Origin: JBCDCY01 sp039180875
GTDB taxonomy: Bacteria > Pseudomonadota > Alphaproteobacteria > Rhodobacterales > Rhodobacteraceae
Assembly: GCA_039180875.1 (NCBI GenBank)
Contig: JBCDCY010000007.1
Location: 62,001 to 126,000, forward strand
DNA: 64,000 nt
Direction: 5' to 3'
The notes under the pieces were generated by a model that saw only the letters and a program-made list of their open reading frames with translations, had not been told where the DNA came from and did not search any database. The position numbers and the translations under genes were made by a program. This document shows positions 36,661 through 44,410 of the stretch, one piece after another (position 1 is the stretch's first letter; each line of letters begins with the position of its first letter).

Positions 36661-38349
36661 ATGGCGCCGCTCGACGAACGCAAGGGGGTCTGGAAATCGG
36701 GCCGCGGCAAGGGTCGGCACGTGCCGAAGGGGCGTGCGCTCGACGACCGTGCCTGGGCCGAGGTGCGGGACCTGCTCGGCAACCGGCCCCGGCGGCGCGA
36801 TCTGCTGATCGAGCATTTGCACCTGATCCAGGACCAGTACGGCCATCTCTCCGCCGCGCATCTGAGGGCGTTGGCGGAGGAGATGCGGCTGGCCCAGGCC
36901 GAGGTTTACGAAGTCGCGACGTTCTACGCCCATTTCGACGTGGTGAAGGAGGGCGAGACGCCCCCGCCCGCGGTGACGATCCGCGTCTGCGACTCGCTCT
37001 CCTGCGAGCTGGCCGGGGCCCAGGCGCTGAAATCGGCGCTCGAGGCCGGCAACGACCCGGCCGAAGTGCGGGTGCTGCGCGCCCCCTGCATGGGGCGCTG
37101 CGACACCGCGCCGACGGTGGAGATCGGCCACCGCCATGTGGACCACGCCACGCCGGAGCGCATCGCCGAGGCGATCGCGGCCGGCGATTTCCACCCCGAG
37201 AGGCCGGCCTACCAGGACCTCGCCGCCTACCGGGGCGAGGGCGGCTACGCGACGCTCGCCGAGCTCCGCACCGGCGGCGATCCCGACGAGGTGCAGGAGC
37301 GTGTCCTGGCCTCAGGCCTCCGCGGGCTCGGCGGCGCGGGCTTCCCCTCGGGCCGCAAATGGTCCTTCGTGCGGGCGGCCGACGGCCCCCGCTATCTCGC
37401 GGTCAATGGGGACGAGGGCGAGCCCGGGACGTTCAAGGACCGCTACTATCTGGAGCGTGTGCCGCACCTCTTCCTCGAGGGCATGCTGATCGCCGCCTGG
37501 GCGGTGGAGGCGGAGCGCTGCTACATCTACATGCGCGACGAGTACCCAGCGGTGTTGAAGATCCTGGCGCGTGAGATCGCGGCGCTCGAGGCGGCTGGGA
37601 TCGCGGCGCCGGGCTTCATCGAGCTCCGCCGCGGCGCGGGCGCCTATATCTGCGGCGAAGAGAGCGCCATGATCGAGTCGATCGAGGGCAAGCGCGGCCT
37701 GCCCCGCCACCGCCCGCCCTACGTGGCACAGGTGGGGCTCTTCGGGCGTCCGACGCTGGTGCACAACGTCGAGACACTGCACTGGGTCGCGCGGGTCTGC
37801 CGCGAGGGGCCGGAGGTGCTGTCGGCGACCGAGAAGAACGGGCGGCGCGGCCTCCGCTCCTATTCCGTCTCCGGGCGGGTGGCCGAGCCTGGGGTCTACC
37901 TGCTGCCGGCCGGCTCAACGATCCGCGACATCATCGCGGCGGCAGGCGGCATGGCGGCGGGTCATGCGTTCAAGGCCTATCAGCCGGGCGGGCCGTCCTC
38001 CGGCCTTCTGCCCGCGACGATGGACGACATCCCGCTCGACTTCGACACCTTGCAGCCGCACGGCACCTTCATCGGCTCGGCCGCTGTGGTTGTGCTGTCG
38101 GACCAGGACCGGGCGCGGGACGCCGCGCTCAACATGCTGCGCTTCTTCGAGGATGAGAGCTGCGGCCAGTGCACCCCCTGTCGGGTGGGCTGCGAGAAGG
38201 CGGTGAAGTTGATGCAGGCGGAGCGCTGGGATCAGGCGCTGCTCGAGGATCTGAGCCAGCTCATGGCCGATGCCTCGATCTGCGGCCTCGGCCAGGCAGC
38301 GCCCAATCCGATCCGCCTGACGATGAAGCATTTTCCGGACGAGATCTGA
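36661..38349 (+). CDS. Fused NuoE/NuoF-type subunit, NAD-dependent formate dehydrogenase beta
   Basis: A 562-residue diaphorase subunit passing electrons from a molybdenum formate dehydrogenase to NAD. The NuoE-like part (about 40-150) binds a 2Fe-2S cluster through CDSLSC and CMGRC. The NuoF-like part has GLGGAGFPSGRKW for NADH, GDEGEPGTFKDR for FMN and SCGQCTPCRVGC plus SICGLG for a 4Fe-4S cluster. The fused gamma/beta arrangement and the length fit the FdsGB-type beta subunit rather than complex I. The catalytic alpha subunit is not adjacent in this window; a lysE gene follows instead with a one-base overlap. ATG at 36661 begins the family sequence. Confidence 0.85.
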   Translation: MAPLDERKGVWKSGRGKGRHVPKGRALDDRAWAEVRDLLGNRPRRRDLLIEHLHLIQDQYGHLSAAHLRALAEEMRLAQAEVYEVATFYAHFDVVKEGETPPPAVTIRVCDSLSCELAGAQALKSALEAGNDPAEVRVLRAPCMGRCDTAPTVEIGHRHVDHATPERIAEAIAAGDFHPERPAYQDLAAYRGEGGYATLAELRTGGDPDEVQERVLASGLRGLGGAGFPSGRKWSFVRAADGPRYLAVNGDEGEPGTFKDRYYLERVPHLFLEGMLIAAWAVEAERCYIYMRDEYPAVLKILAREIAALEAAGIAAPGFIELRRGAGAYICGEESAMIESIEGKRGLPRHRPPYVAQVGLFGRPTLVHNVETLHWVARVCREGPEVLSATEKNGRRGLRSYSVSGRVAEPGVYLLPAGSTIRDIIAAAGGMAAGHAFKAYQPGGPSSGLLPATMDDIPLDFDTLQPHGTFIGSAAVVVLSDQDRARDAALNMLRFFEDESCGQCTPCRVGCEKAVKLMQAERWDQALLEDLSQLMADASICGLGQAAPNPIRLTMKHFPDEI

Positions 38350-38984
38350 TGCTTGAAGCCTTCGCGGTGGCGCTTGCCGGTACATTGGCCGCGCAGATCT
38401 CGCCGGGGCCCAACCTGATGGCCGTCGCCTCGGTGGGGCTCGCCCAGGGCCGCTGGCTGGCGCTCTGCGTCGTCTTCGGCGTGGCGAGCGGGGTGCTGAT
38501 CTGGGCAGCCGGCGTGGCCCTCGGCCTCGGCGCGGTGGTCGAGGCCTATCCCCTGTCGCTCGTGGCCCTGCAGATCGTGGGCGGCAGCTATCTTCTCTAT
38601 CTCGGCTTGAAGGCGCTCGCCGCGGCGGCCCGGGGCACGGCGGTCTCGATCCGACTGGAGCGGGAGCGGCTGGGGCCCGTCTCCGCCTGGCGGCGCGGGC
38701 TCCTGGTGGTGCTCACCAATCCCAAGGCGGCGCTGATGTGGGCGGCGGTGGCGACCTACCTCTTCGGCGCGGGCCTGCCGGGGTGGCAGGTGGCGCTCTT
38801 CGGGCCGGTGGGTGCGGCCTCGGCCCTGCTGGTCTACGGCGTCTATGCCTTCATCTTCTCCCACAGCCGGGTCGTGGCGGCCTATGACCGGGTGACCGGC
38901 GTGGTCGAGGCGGTCTTCGGCCTCGCCTTCTCCGCCATTGGCGGTCAGGTGCTCTGGGACGGTATCAAGGCGGCGCGGGCCTGA
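38349..38984 (+). CDS. LysE/RhtB-family amino-acid exporter
   Basis: A 211-residue inner-membrane exporter with about six spans. It begins MLEAFAVALAGTLAAQISPG, and the SPGPN motif near residue 18 followed by GLAQGRWLALCVVFGVASG is the LysE hallmark. LTNPKAALMWAAV is the second conserved block. Members expel amino acids or related compounds; the substrate is unknown. The ATG overlaps the upstream formate dehydrogenase stop (TGATG), suggesting coupling, though no common function is obvious. Confidence 0.88.
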   Translation: MLEAFAVALAGTLAAQISPGPNLMAVASVGLAQGRWLALCVVFGVASGVLIWAAGVALGLGAVVEAYPLSLVALQIVGGSYLLYLGLKALAAAARGTAVSIRLERERLGPVSAWRRGLLVVLTNPKAALMWAAVATYLFGAGLPGWQVALFGPVGAASALLVYGVYAFIFSHSRVVAAYDRVTGVVEAVFGLAFSAIGGQVLWDGIKAARA

Positions 38985-39002
38985 GCCTCGCCGCAGCGCC
39001 GC

Positions 39003-39110
39003 ATGCCTCCGGCGGGGATATTTGAACCAGCAAGAACCCAGTGGCTTTCGCAGTCAGCTAAGTATCATGGGGTGAATTGCTCCGCAGGAGCAAAAGGGGC
39101 GATGCCCCTT
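39003..39110. repeat. Intergenic repeat, copy B
   Basis: Shares its layout with 9156-9266: ATGCCTCCGGCGGGGATATT, AGAA, then AGTATC and the core GGGGTGAATTGCTCC. TTGCTCC/GGAGCAA and AAGGGGC/GCCCCTT are hairpins whose bases differ from copy A while keeping pairing. It lies between the convergent ends of lysE and the MarR gene. Confidence 0.7.
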
Positions 39111-39120
39111 GAAGCCGCCC

Positions 39121-39618
39121 TCAGTCGAGCGCCGGAATGTCCGCGCCCCGCACGTCGCCATCGGCCATCAATTTGCGAAACAGCGCGGCAATGGCGGCCA
39201 CGCTGTCGCTGCCGAGGCGATCCACCAGCTCCGCCTGATAGGCCACGGCGCTCGCCGCGAAGCGCCGCATCACCGCCTCGCCGTCTTCGGTCAGCGACAG
39301 CTCCACCAATCGGCGATCGGTGCTGCTGCGGCGCTTGGCAACGTAGCCCGCCGCCTCCAACCGCGAGGCGGCGCGGGAGACCTTGGGCTTGTCGAGATCG
39401 ACGTGCAGATGGATCTCCCGCACGCTCACCCGGGCCGCCCGGGCGAGGTGCACCAGCACCCGCCACTCGGCCGTCGCCAAGCCCAGCTCGCGGGTGTGGA
39501 TACGGGTGAAATCGCGGTTGGTACGGCTGGCGATGACCGCAATCTGGTACGGCAGAAACGCGTCCAGGTCGAATGGACCCCCCGCGTCGGTTGAGCGACC
39601 CGCCGGCATTGTGATCAC
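39121..39618 (-). CDS. MarR-family regulator, probably of homogentisate catabolism
   Basis: A 165-residue winged-helix regulator. The DNA-binding region reads LATAEWRVLVHLARAARVSV, DLDKPKVSRAASRLEAAGYV and the wing RRSSTDRRLVELSLTEDGEA. It is divergent from hmgA-fahA, the arrangement of HmgR-type repressors that respond to homogentisate. GTG at 39618 is preferred because GAGGG lies eight bases before it; ATG at 39609 has no such site. A pair of direct repeats in the shared promoter is a candidate operator. Confidence 0.85.
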   Translation of the reverse strand: MITMPAGRSTDAGGPFDLDAFLPYQIAVIASRTNRDFTRIHTRELGLATAEWRVLVHLARAARVSVREIHLHVDLDKPKVSRAASRLEAAGYVAKRRSSTDRRLVELSLTEDGEAVMRRFAASAVAYQAELVDRLGSDSVAAIAALFRKLMADGDVRGADIPALD

Positions 39619-39664
39619 GAAGAACACCCTCGCGCGCGGGGTGCAAGACCCGGGATCGCGAAAT

Positions 39665-39694
39665 TCGTCCGCAGAGCGGTAGGATCGTCCGCAG
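39665..39694. promoter_or_regulatory. Direct repeats in the marR-hmgA promoter region
   Basis: TCGTCCGCAG occurs twice, at 39665-39674 and 39685-39694, exactly 20 bp apart, or two helical turns. CCGCAGAGCGG also forms a small inverted repeat inside. This is a candidate regulator-binding site for hmgA. Confidence 0.45.
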
Positions 39695-39842
39695 GGTGGA
39701 AACAGTTGTGGGTAAAATGACCACGGCGCCCGGCGGGGCCTTACGCATATCCCTCGACGAACCGGCCCGCCGGGCGCATTCTGAGGGGGACATGCGCAAG
39801 GCACCGGGCATGCTTGCATCGCTCGGACCAAGGGAGGCAACG

Positions 39843-41204
39843 ATGAACAAGGAAACCCAAGTCGCCGGGCTGAGCCAAGCGACGGCGACGGTCGGCACCG
39901 TCGCGGGCTACATGCCGGGCTTCGGCAATGACTTCGAGACGGAGGCCCTGCCGGGCGCCCTGCCCCAGGGCCGAAACTCTCCTCAGCGGGTGAGCTACGG
40001 GCTCTATGCCGAGCAGCTTTCGGGCTCCCCCTTCACCGCGCCGCGGGGCAAGAACGAGCGCTCTTGGATGTATCGCATCCGCCCCTCGGTGAAGCACTCC
40101 GGTCGCTTCGCCAAGGTCGAGATGCCCTACTGGAAGACGGCGCCGCATCGGGTGGCGGACGTGATCTCCCTCGGCCAGTATCGCTGGGACCCGGTGCCGC
40201 TGCCGGCGGAGCCCACGACCTTCGTCACCGGCATGTGCACCATGACCACGGCGGGTGATGTCGGCACCCAGGTGGGCATGGCAGCCCATGTCTACGTGGC
40301 GACGATGGACATGGTGGACGACTATTTCTACTCCGCCGACAGCGAGCTTCTGGTGGTGCCCCAGGCCGGGCGGCTGCGCATCTTCACCGAGTTCGGCCTG
40401 ATCGACCTCGAGCCCTTGGAGATCGCCATCCTGCCCCGCGGCATGGTCTACCGGGTCGAGGTGCCGGACGGAGAGGCCCGCGGCTTCGTCTGCGAGAACT
40501 ACGGCGCCAAGTTCACCCTGCCCGGGCGTGGGCCGATCGGCGCCAACTGCCTCGCCAATCCTCGCGACTTCAAGACGCCCGTCGCAGCGTTTGAAGAGAA
40601 GGAGACGCCGTGCCGGCTCACCATCAAATGGTGCGGCGATTTCCACGTGACGGAGATCGGCCACTCCCCCCTCGACGTGGTGGCCTGGCACGGCAATTAC
40701 GCGCCGTTCAAGTATGACCTCCGCACCTACTCCCCGGTCGGTGCGATCCACTTCGACCATCCCGATCCGTCGATCTTCACGGTGCTGACGGCGCCGACGG
40801 CGGAGGAAGGCACGGCCAACATCGACTTCGTGATCTTCCCGCCGCGCTGGCTGCCGCAGGAGGACACGTTCCGCCCGCCCTGGTACCACAAGAACCTGAT
40901 GTCGGAGCTGATGGGCAACATCTACGGCCAATACGACGCCAAGCCCCAGGGTTTCGTCCCCGGCGGCATCTCGCTGCACAACTGCATGCTGCCCCACGGG
41001 CCTGACCGCGAGGCGTTCGAGAAGGCGACGACCGGAGAGCTCGCGCCGGTGAAGCTCGACAACACCATGAGCTTCATGTTCGAGACCCGCTTCCCCCAGC
41101 AGCTCACCGAATTCGCGGCCAACGAGGCACCGTTGCAGGACGACTACGTCGACTGCTGGAACGGCCTGGAGAAGAAATTCGACGGCACGCCCGGGCTGAA
41201 GTAA
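39843..41204 (+). CDS. hmgA: Homogentisate 1,2-dioxygenase
   Basis: The iron enzyme that opens the ring of homogentisate to maleylacetoacetate in tyrosine and phenylalanine breakdown. The 453-residue protein shows GYMPGFGNDFETEALPGALP at the start, SWMYRIRPSV, the iron-ligand region FRPPWYHKNLMSELMG with His and Glu, and GGISLHNCMLPHGPD near the end. A GGGAGG ribosome site precedes the ATG. It is 28 bp upstream of fahA and divergent from a MarR regulator. The intermediate isomerase gene is not in this window. Confidence 0.96.
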   Translation: MNKETQVAGLSQATATVGTVAGYMPGFGNDFETEALPGALPQGRNSPQRVSYGLYAEQLSGSPFTAPRGKNERSWMYRIRPSVKHSGRFAKVEMPYWKTAPHRVADVISLGQYRWDPVPLPAEPTTFVTGMCTMTTAGDVGTQVGMAAHVYVATMDMVDDYFYSADSELLVVPQAGRLRIFTEFGLIDLEPLEIAILPRGMVYRVEVPDGEARGFVCENYGAKFTLPGRGPIGANCLANPRDFKTPVAAFEEKETPCRLTIKWCGDFHVTEIGHSPLDVVAWHGNYAPFKYDLRTYSPVGAIHFDHPDPSIFTVLTAPTAEEGTANIDFVIFPPRWLPQEDTFRPPWYHKNLMSELMGNIYGQYDAKPQGFVPGGISLHNCMLPHGPDREAFEKATTGELAPVKLDNTMSFMFETRFPQQLTEFAANEAPLQDDYVDCWNGLEKKFDGTPGLK

Positions 41205-41232
41205 GACGCCGAAGGCAACGAGGGGGGCTGGC

Positions 41233-42501
41233 ATGGCGTCGGAGCGATTGGAGAGCTGGGTCGGATCGGCCAACACGGCGGTGACGGACTTTCCGCTGAA
41301 CAACCTGCCCTACGGCGCCTTTGCCGGTGCCGGGCGGGCGGGCGTCTGCGTCGCTATCGGCGATCAGGTGCTGGACCTGACGGCGCTGGAGGCCGCGGGG
41401 GCGCTGTCGACACCCTCGGGAGCGCCGCTGTTTGCCGAACCGCGGCTGAACGCCTTAATGGCCGCCGGCCCCGCGGTCTGGGCCGCAGTGCGGGCTGAAC
41501 TGACGGAGGCCCTTGCGGCCAGGTCGACCCGCCAGGGCGAGATCGCGCCGCACCTCCTGCCCATGGACGAGGTCGCGCTGCGGCTGCCTTTCGATGTGGC
41601 GGAGTACACCGACTTTTACTCCTCCCGCCAGCATGCGGAGAATGTCGGCACAATCGTGCGCGGGCCCGAGAATGCGTTGCCGGAGAACTGGCTGCATCTG
41701 CCGATCGGCTACAACGGCCGGGCTTCCTCCGTCGTCGTCTCGGGCACCGACGTGCATCGCCCGCTCGGCCAATTGAGGCCACCGGGGGAGGAGGCGCCGA
41801 TCTTCGGCCCCTGCCGCCGCCTGGACTTTGAGCTGGAGATGGGGGCGGTCGTCGGCCAATCCTCCGCGCTCGGCCGACCGCTGACGGTGGGCCAAGCGGA
41901 CGAGATGATCTTCGGCTACGTGCTGCTGAACGACTGGTCGGCCCGGGATGTCCAGACCTGGGAGTACCGCCCCCTCGGCCCCTTCCAGGCCAAGGCTTTC
42001 GCCACGACCATCGGCCCCTGGGTGGTGCCGGCAGCAGCCCTCGCCCCCTTCCGCGTGGCTGGGCCGGAGCGGACCGAGCGGCTGCTCCCCTACCTCACGG
42101 AGCCGGGGCCGATGGCCTACGACATCGCGCTCGAGGTCGAACTGGCGCCGGAGGGGGGTGAGGCGGCGACCATCGCCCGCTCGAACGCGCGGCACCTCTA
42201 CTTCTCCGCCGCGCAGCAGCTTGCGCACCACGCGGTCTGCGGCTGCCCGATGCAGGTAGGCGACCTCCTCGGCTCCGGCACGATCTCGGGACCGGAGCCG
42301 GGCGGCTACGGCTCCCTCCTCGAGCTCTCCTGGGGCGGGCGGGAGCCGCTCGCGCTGCCGGGCGGGGCGAGCCGGACGTTCCTCGAGGACGGCGACACCG
42401 TGACCCTCCGCGGCTGGGCCGAGGCTGGCGACCACCGCATCGGCTTCGGCAGCTGCACCGGAAAGATCCTGCCTGCGGTCGCAGAGCCGCATTGGACCTA
42501 G
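41233..42501 (+). CDS. fahA: Fumarylacetoacetase
   Basis: FAH cleaves fumarylacetoacetate to fumarate and acetoacetate, the last step of tyrosine breakdown. The 422-residue sequence has the calcium-site segment DFYSSRQHAENVG, the FELEMGAVVG glutamates, and LNDWSARDVQTWEYRPLGPF. The N-terminal SH3-like domain begins NNLPYGAFAGAGRAGVCVAIG. It is co-oriented with hmgA, 28 bp apart, so both should form one operon. Length normal and no defect visible. Confidence 0.96.
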   Translation: MASERLESWVGSANTAVTDFPLNNLPYGAFAGAGRAGVCVAIGDQVLDLTALEAAGALSTPSGAPLFAEPRLNALMAAGPAVWAAVRAELTEALAARSTRQGEIAPHLLPMDEVALRLPFDVAEYTDFYSSRQHAENVGTIVRGPENALPENWLHLPIGYNGRASSVVVSGTDVHRPLGQLRPPGEEAPIFGPCRRLDFELEMGAVVGQSSALGRPLTVGQADEMIFGYVLLNDWSARDVQTWEYRPLGPFQAKAFATTIGPWVVPAAALAPFRVAGPERTERLLPYLTEPGPMAYDIALEVELAPEGGEAATIARSNARHLYFSAAQQLAHHAVCGCPMQVGDLLGSGTISGPEPGGYGSLLELSWGGREPLALPGGASRTFLEDGDTVTLRGWAEAGDHRIGFGSCTGKILPAVAEPHWT

Positions 42502-42556
42502 CCGCCGGGCGCCGCACCGTCAGCACCATCGCGCCTTGCGTCACCGATCCCAGAGA

Positions 42557-42581
42557 CCTCGCGTCGCCCCCGGCCGCGAGG
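42557..42581. terminator. Hairpin downstream of fahA
   Basis: CCTCGCG and CGCGAGG pair perfectly around an 11-nt loop, 55 bp after fahA. No T-run follows; a weak terminator at most. Confidence 0.35.
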
Positions 42582-42682
42582 CGTCGCGGGGAAGTGGGGC
42601 GCCTGAAGGGCCTCGACGATGACGCACCACGGTGCGGGATGTCGCTAGTTCCGGTGGGCTGGGAGGGGGGAGATCTTGTAGT

Positions 42683-42700
42683 TTGTTACCTTATAAAATA
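42683..42700. promoter_or_regulatory. AT-rich Zur-box-like site before the zinc locus
   Basis: TTGTTACCTTATAAAATA resembles the TTGTTA-n-TATAACA shape of alphaproteobacterial Zur boxes with a mismatch in the right half. It is the only AT-rich stretch in the region and lies about 30 bp before the Zur-like gene. Confidence 0.4.
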
Positions 42701-42730
42701 CGTCATTCGCGCAGATCAGGGGCGAGCGAG

Positions 42731-43021
42731 ATGCGAAGGCGCGCCACGGCACGACAATCGGACGGTCCGGTGATCCTTCGGGCCTGCGACAGGCAGGTGA
42801 CAGCCGACCAAGCTCTCGCGACGCTCCAGCCCTTCCTGCCCTACCCCTGCGACCATGACGGGCGGGTGCCAGTGCTCGCGATCTGCAACGAATGCGGCTG
42901 CGTTGAGGAGCATGACGGCGCCGCGCCGTCATCCATGCCGGACGCCGTCGCGCCCTCCGCCCTCCGCCCGCAGCGCGACATCGCCGAGGTGCATGGCTCC
43001 TGCAGCGTATGCGCCTTCTAG
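42731..43021 (+). CDS. Short Fur/Zur-like protein lacking the DNA-binding domain
   Basis: A 96-residue product whose second half matches the metal-binding C-terminus of Zur/Fur regulators: PCDHDGRVPVLAICNECGCV with its CxxC, then IAEVHGSCSVC with a second CxxC. The winged-helix half that should precede it is missing; residues 1-40 (RRRATARQSDGPVILRACDR and onward) show no recognition helix, and no frameshifted HTH is visible upstream. It may be a truncated zur, or a stand-alone zinc-sensing or dimer-interfering protein. It is the first gene before a ZrgA-like zinc locus, with an AT-rich Zur-like site upstream. Confidence 0.6.
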   Translation: MRRRATARQSDGPVILRACDRQVTADQALATLQPFLPYPCDHDGRVPVLAICNECGCVEEHDGAAPSSMPDAVAPSALRPQRDIAEVHGSCSVCAF

Positions 43022-43043
43022 GCCCATCATTTGAGGACATGAC

Positions 43044-43706
43044 ATGCGAACGGCACTTACCCTGCTTGCCTCCACCCTCCTCGCCGTCCCGGCCCTCGCT
43101 GAGGAAGCGCGCCAGCTCGGCGCCCACGAACACGGGGTCGGTGCCCTGAACATCGCCATCGACGGCGGGTCCGTGGCGATCGAGTTCCGCGCCCCCGGGG
43201 CCGACATCGTCGGTTTCGAGTACGAGGCGACCAGCGCCGAAGATCGCGCCGCCATTGATGCGGCGGTGGCGCAATTGGCCAAGCCGCTCGACCTCTTCGT
43301 GCTCCCGGCAGCCGCCGCCTGTTCGGTGACGCAGGCCAGTGCCACGCTGGTGAGTGATGACGATCACGACCATGGCGAGGAGGCGCACGACGCCCAAGCC
43401 CATGACGATCACGCCCATGATGATCACGGGCACGACGATCATGCCCACGACGATCACGCCCACGACGATCACGCCCACGGGGACCATGGGCACGACGAGG
43501 CCGCAGACGCCCGCCATACCGAGTTCCATGCCGACTACACGCTGACCTGCGGCGAGCCGTCGGCGATCGACCAGATCACCTTCGCCTATTTCGAGATGTT
43601 CGAGAACGCGCTGGAGCTCGAGGTGCAGGTCGTCTCCGACTCTGGGGCCCAGGCCTTTGAGGTACTGCGGGAGGCGCCGGTCCTCGACCTTCGCGGCATG
43701 TTCTGA
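43044..43706 (+). CDS. zrgA: ZrgA-like (DUF2796) periplasmic zinc-binding protein
   Basis: A 220-residue secreted protein with a signal peptide (RTALTLLASTLLAVPALAEE). The start of the mature part, LGAHEHGVGALNIAIDG, and the C-terminal ITFAYFEMFENALELEVQV are DUF2796 features. A central His/Asp stretch of six or so HDDHA/G units (about residues 120-152) should bind several zinc ions. The family includes ZrgA of the Vibrio Zrg zinc-acquisition system. It is followed at once by an ABC ATPase, permease and DUF3299 gene, which matches that system. Confidence 0.82.
   Translation: MRTALTLLASTLLAVPALAEEARQLGAHEHGVGALNIAIDGGSVAIEFRAPGADIVGFEYEATSAEDRAAIDAAVAQLAKPLDLFVLPAAAACSVTQASATLVSDDDHDHGEEAHDAQAHDDHAHDDHGHDDHAHDDHAHDDHAHGDHGHDEAADARHTEFHADYTLTCGEPSAIDQITFAYFEMFENALELEVQVVSDSGAQAFEVLREAPVLDLRGMF
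43399..43497 (+). repeat. 15-bp tandem repeats encoding HDDHA/G units
   Basis: Near-identical units of CACGACGATCACGCC run in frame within the zrgA-like gene. Copy number could change by slippage without breaking the frame, altering the number of metal-binding units. Confidence 0.8.
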
Positions 43707-43708
43707 CA

Positions 43709-44410
43709 TTGGCCGACCCCGGCCCGCTGCTGAGCCTCGACGATGTGCACTTCCGCTGGCCGGGGCGTGCGCCGTTCAGCCTGAACGTGCCGGAATTTCG
43801 GGTGGCCGCGGGCGAGACGGTGCTGCTCCTCGGCGAGAGCGGCTCGGGCAAGTCGACACTGCTGTCGCTGATCTGCGGCACGATCCTGCCGCAGGAGGGC
43901 ACGATCACGCTCCTCGGCACCGAGATCTCGGCCCTGAAGGGGGCGGCGCGCGACCGTCTTCGGGCCGAGCGGATCGGCGTCATCTTCCAGCAGTTCAACC
44001 TGCTGCCCTTCGGCACGGTGGCCGACAATGTGCTGTTGCCGCTTCGCTTCGCGCCACAGCGCCGGGCCCGGGTCAAGGCGCCGCGGGACGAGGTGCGCCG
44101 GCTCTGCCGGGCGCTGAAGCTGCCCGACGATCTGATCTCTGCCCGGGCCGCTTTGCTGAGCGTGGGTCAGCAGCAACGGGTGGCCGTGGCGCGGGCCCTG
44201 ATCGGCCAGCCGCCCTTCATCGTCGCCGATGAGCCGACCTCCGCCCTCGATGCGGAGAGCCAGGGCGCCTTCCTCGACCTGATGTTCGAGCGGCTGCGCG
44301 AAAGCGGTGCGTCGCTTTTGATGGTGAGCCACGATGCGCGCCTTGGTGCGCGGTTCGACCGGGTCGCGCAGCTCTCCGACATCGCCGTGATCGACAGGCT
44401 GGCGGCATGA
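43709..44410 (+). CDS. ABC transporter ATPase (LolD/MacB type) of the zinc locus
   Basis: A 233-residue ATPase with Walker A LLGESGSGKSTLLSLICG near residue 37, the signature region LLSVGQQQRVAVARAL and Walker B FIVADEPTSALD. The signature begins LSVGQQQ instead of LSGGQ. It belongs to the LolD/MacB/FtsE group, which drives FtsX-like permeases instead of classical import channels. It starts with TTG two bases after zrgA and overlaps the permease gene by four bases. Role: energising the zinc locus permease, by context. Confidence 0.88.
   Translation: MADPGPLLSLDDVHFRWPGRAPFSLNVPEFRVAAGETVLLLGESGSGKSTLLSLICGTILPQEGTITLLGTEISALKGAARDRLRAERIGVIFQQFNLLPFGTVADNVLLPLRFAPQRRARVKAPRDEVRRLCRALKLPDDLISARAALLSVGQQQRVAVARALIGQPPFIVADEPTSALDAESQGAFLDLMFERLRESGASLLMVSHDARLGARFDRVAQLSDIAVIDRLAA

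Noticed and set aside
43399..43497. Short regular repeats as a CRISPR array
   Set aside because: Repeats are 15 bp, contiguous, coding and lack spacers.
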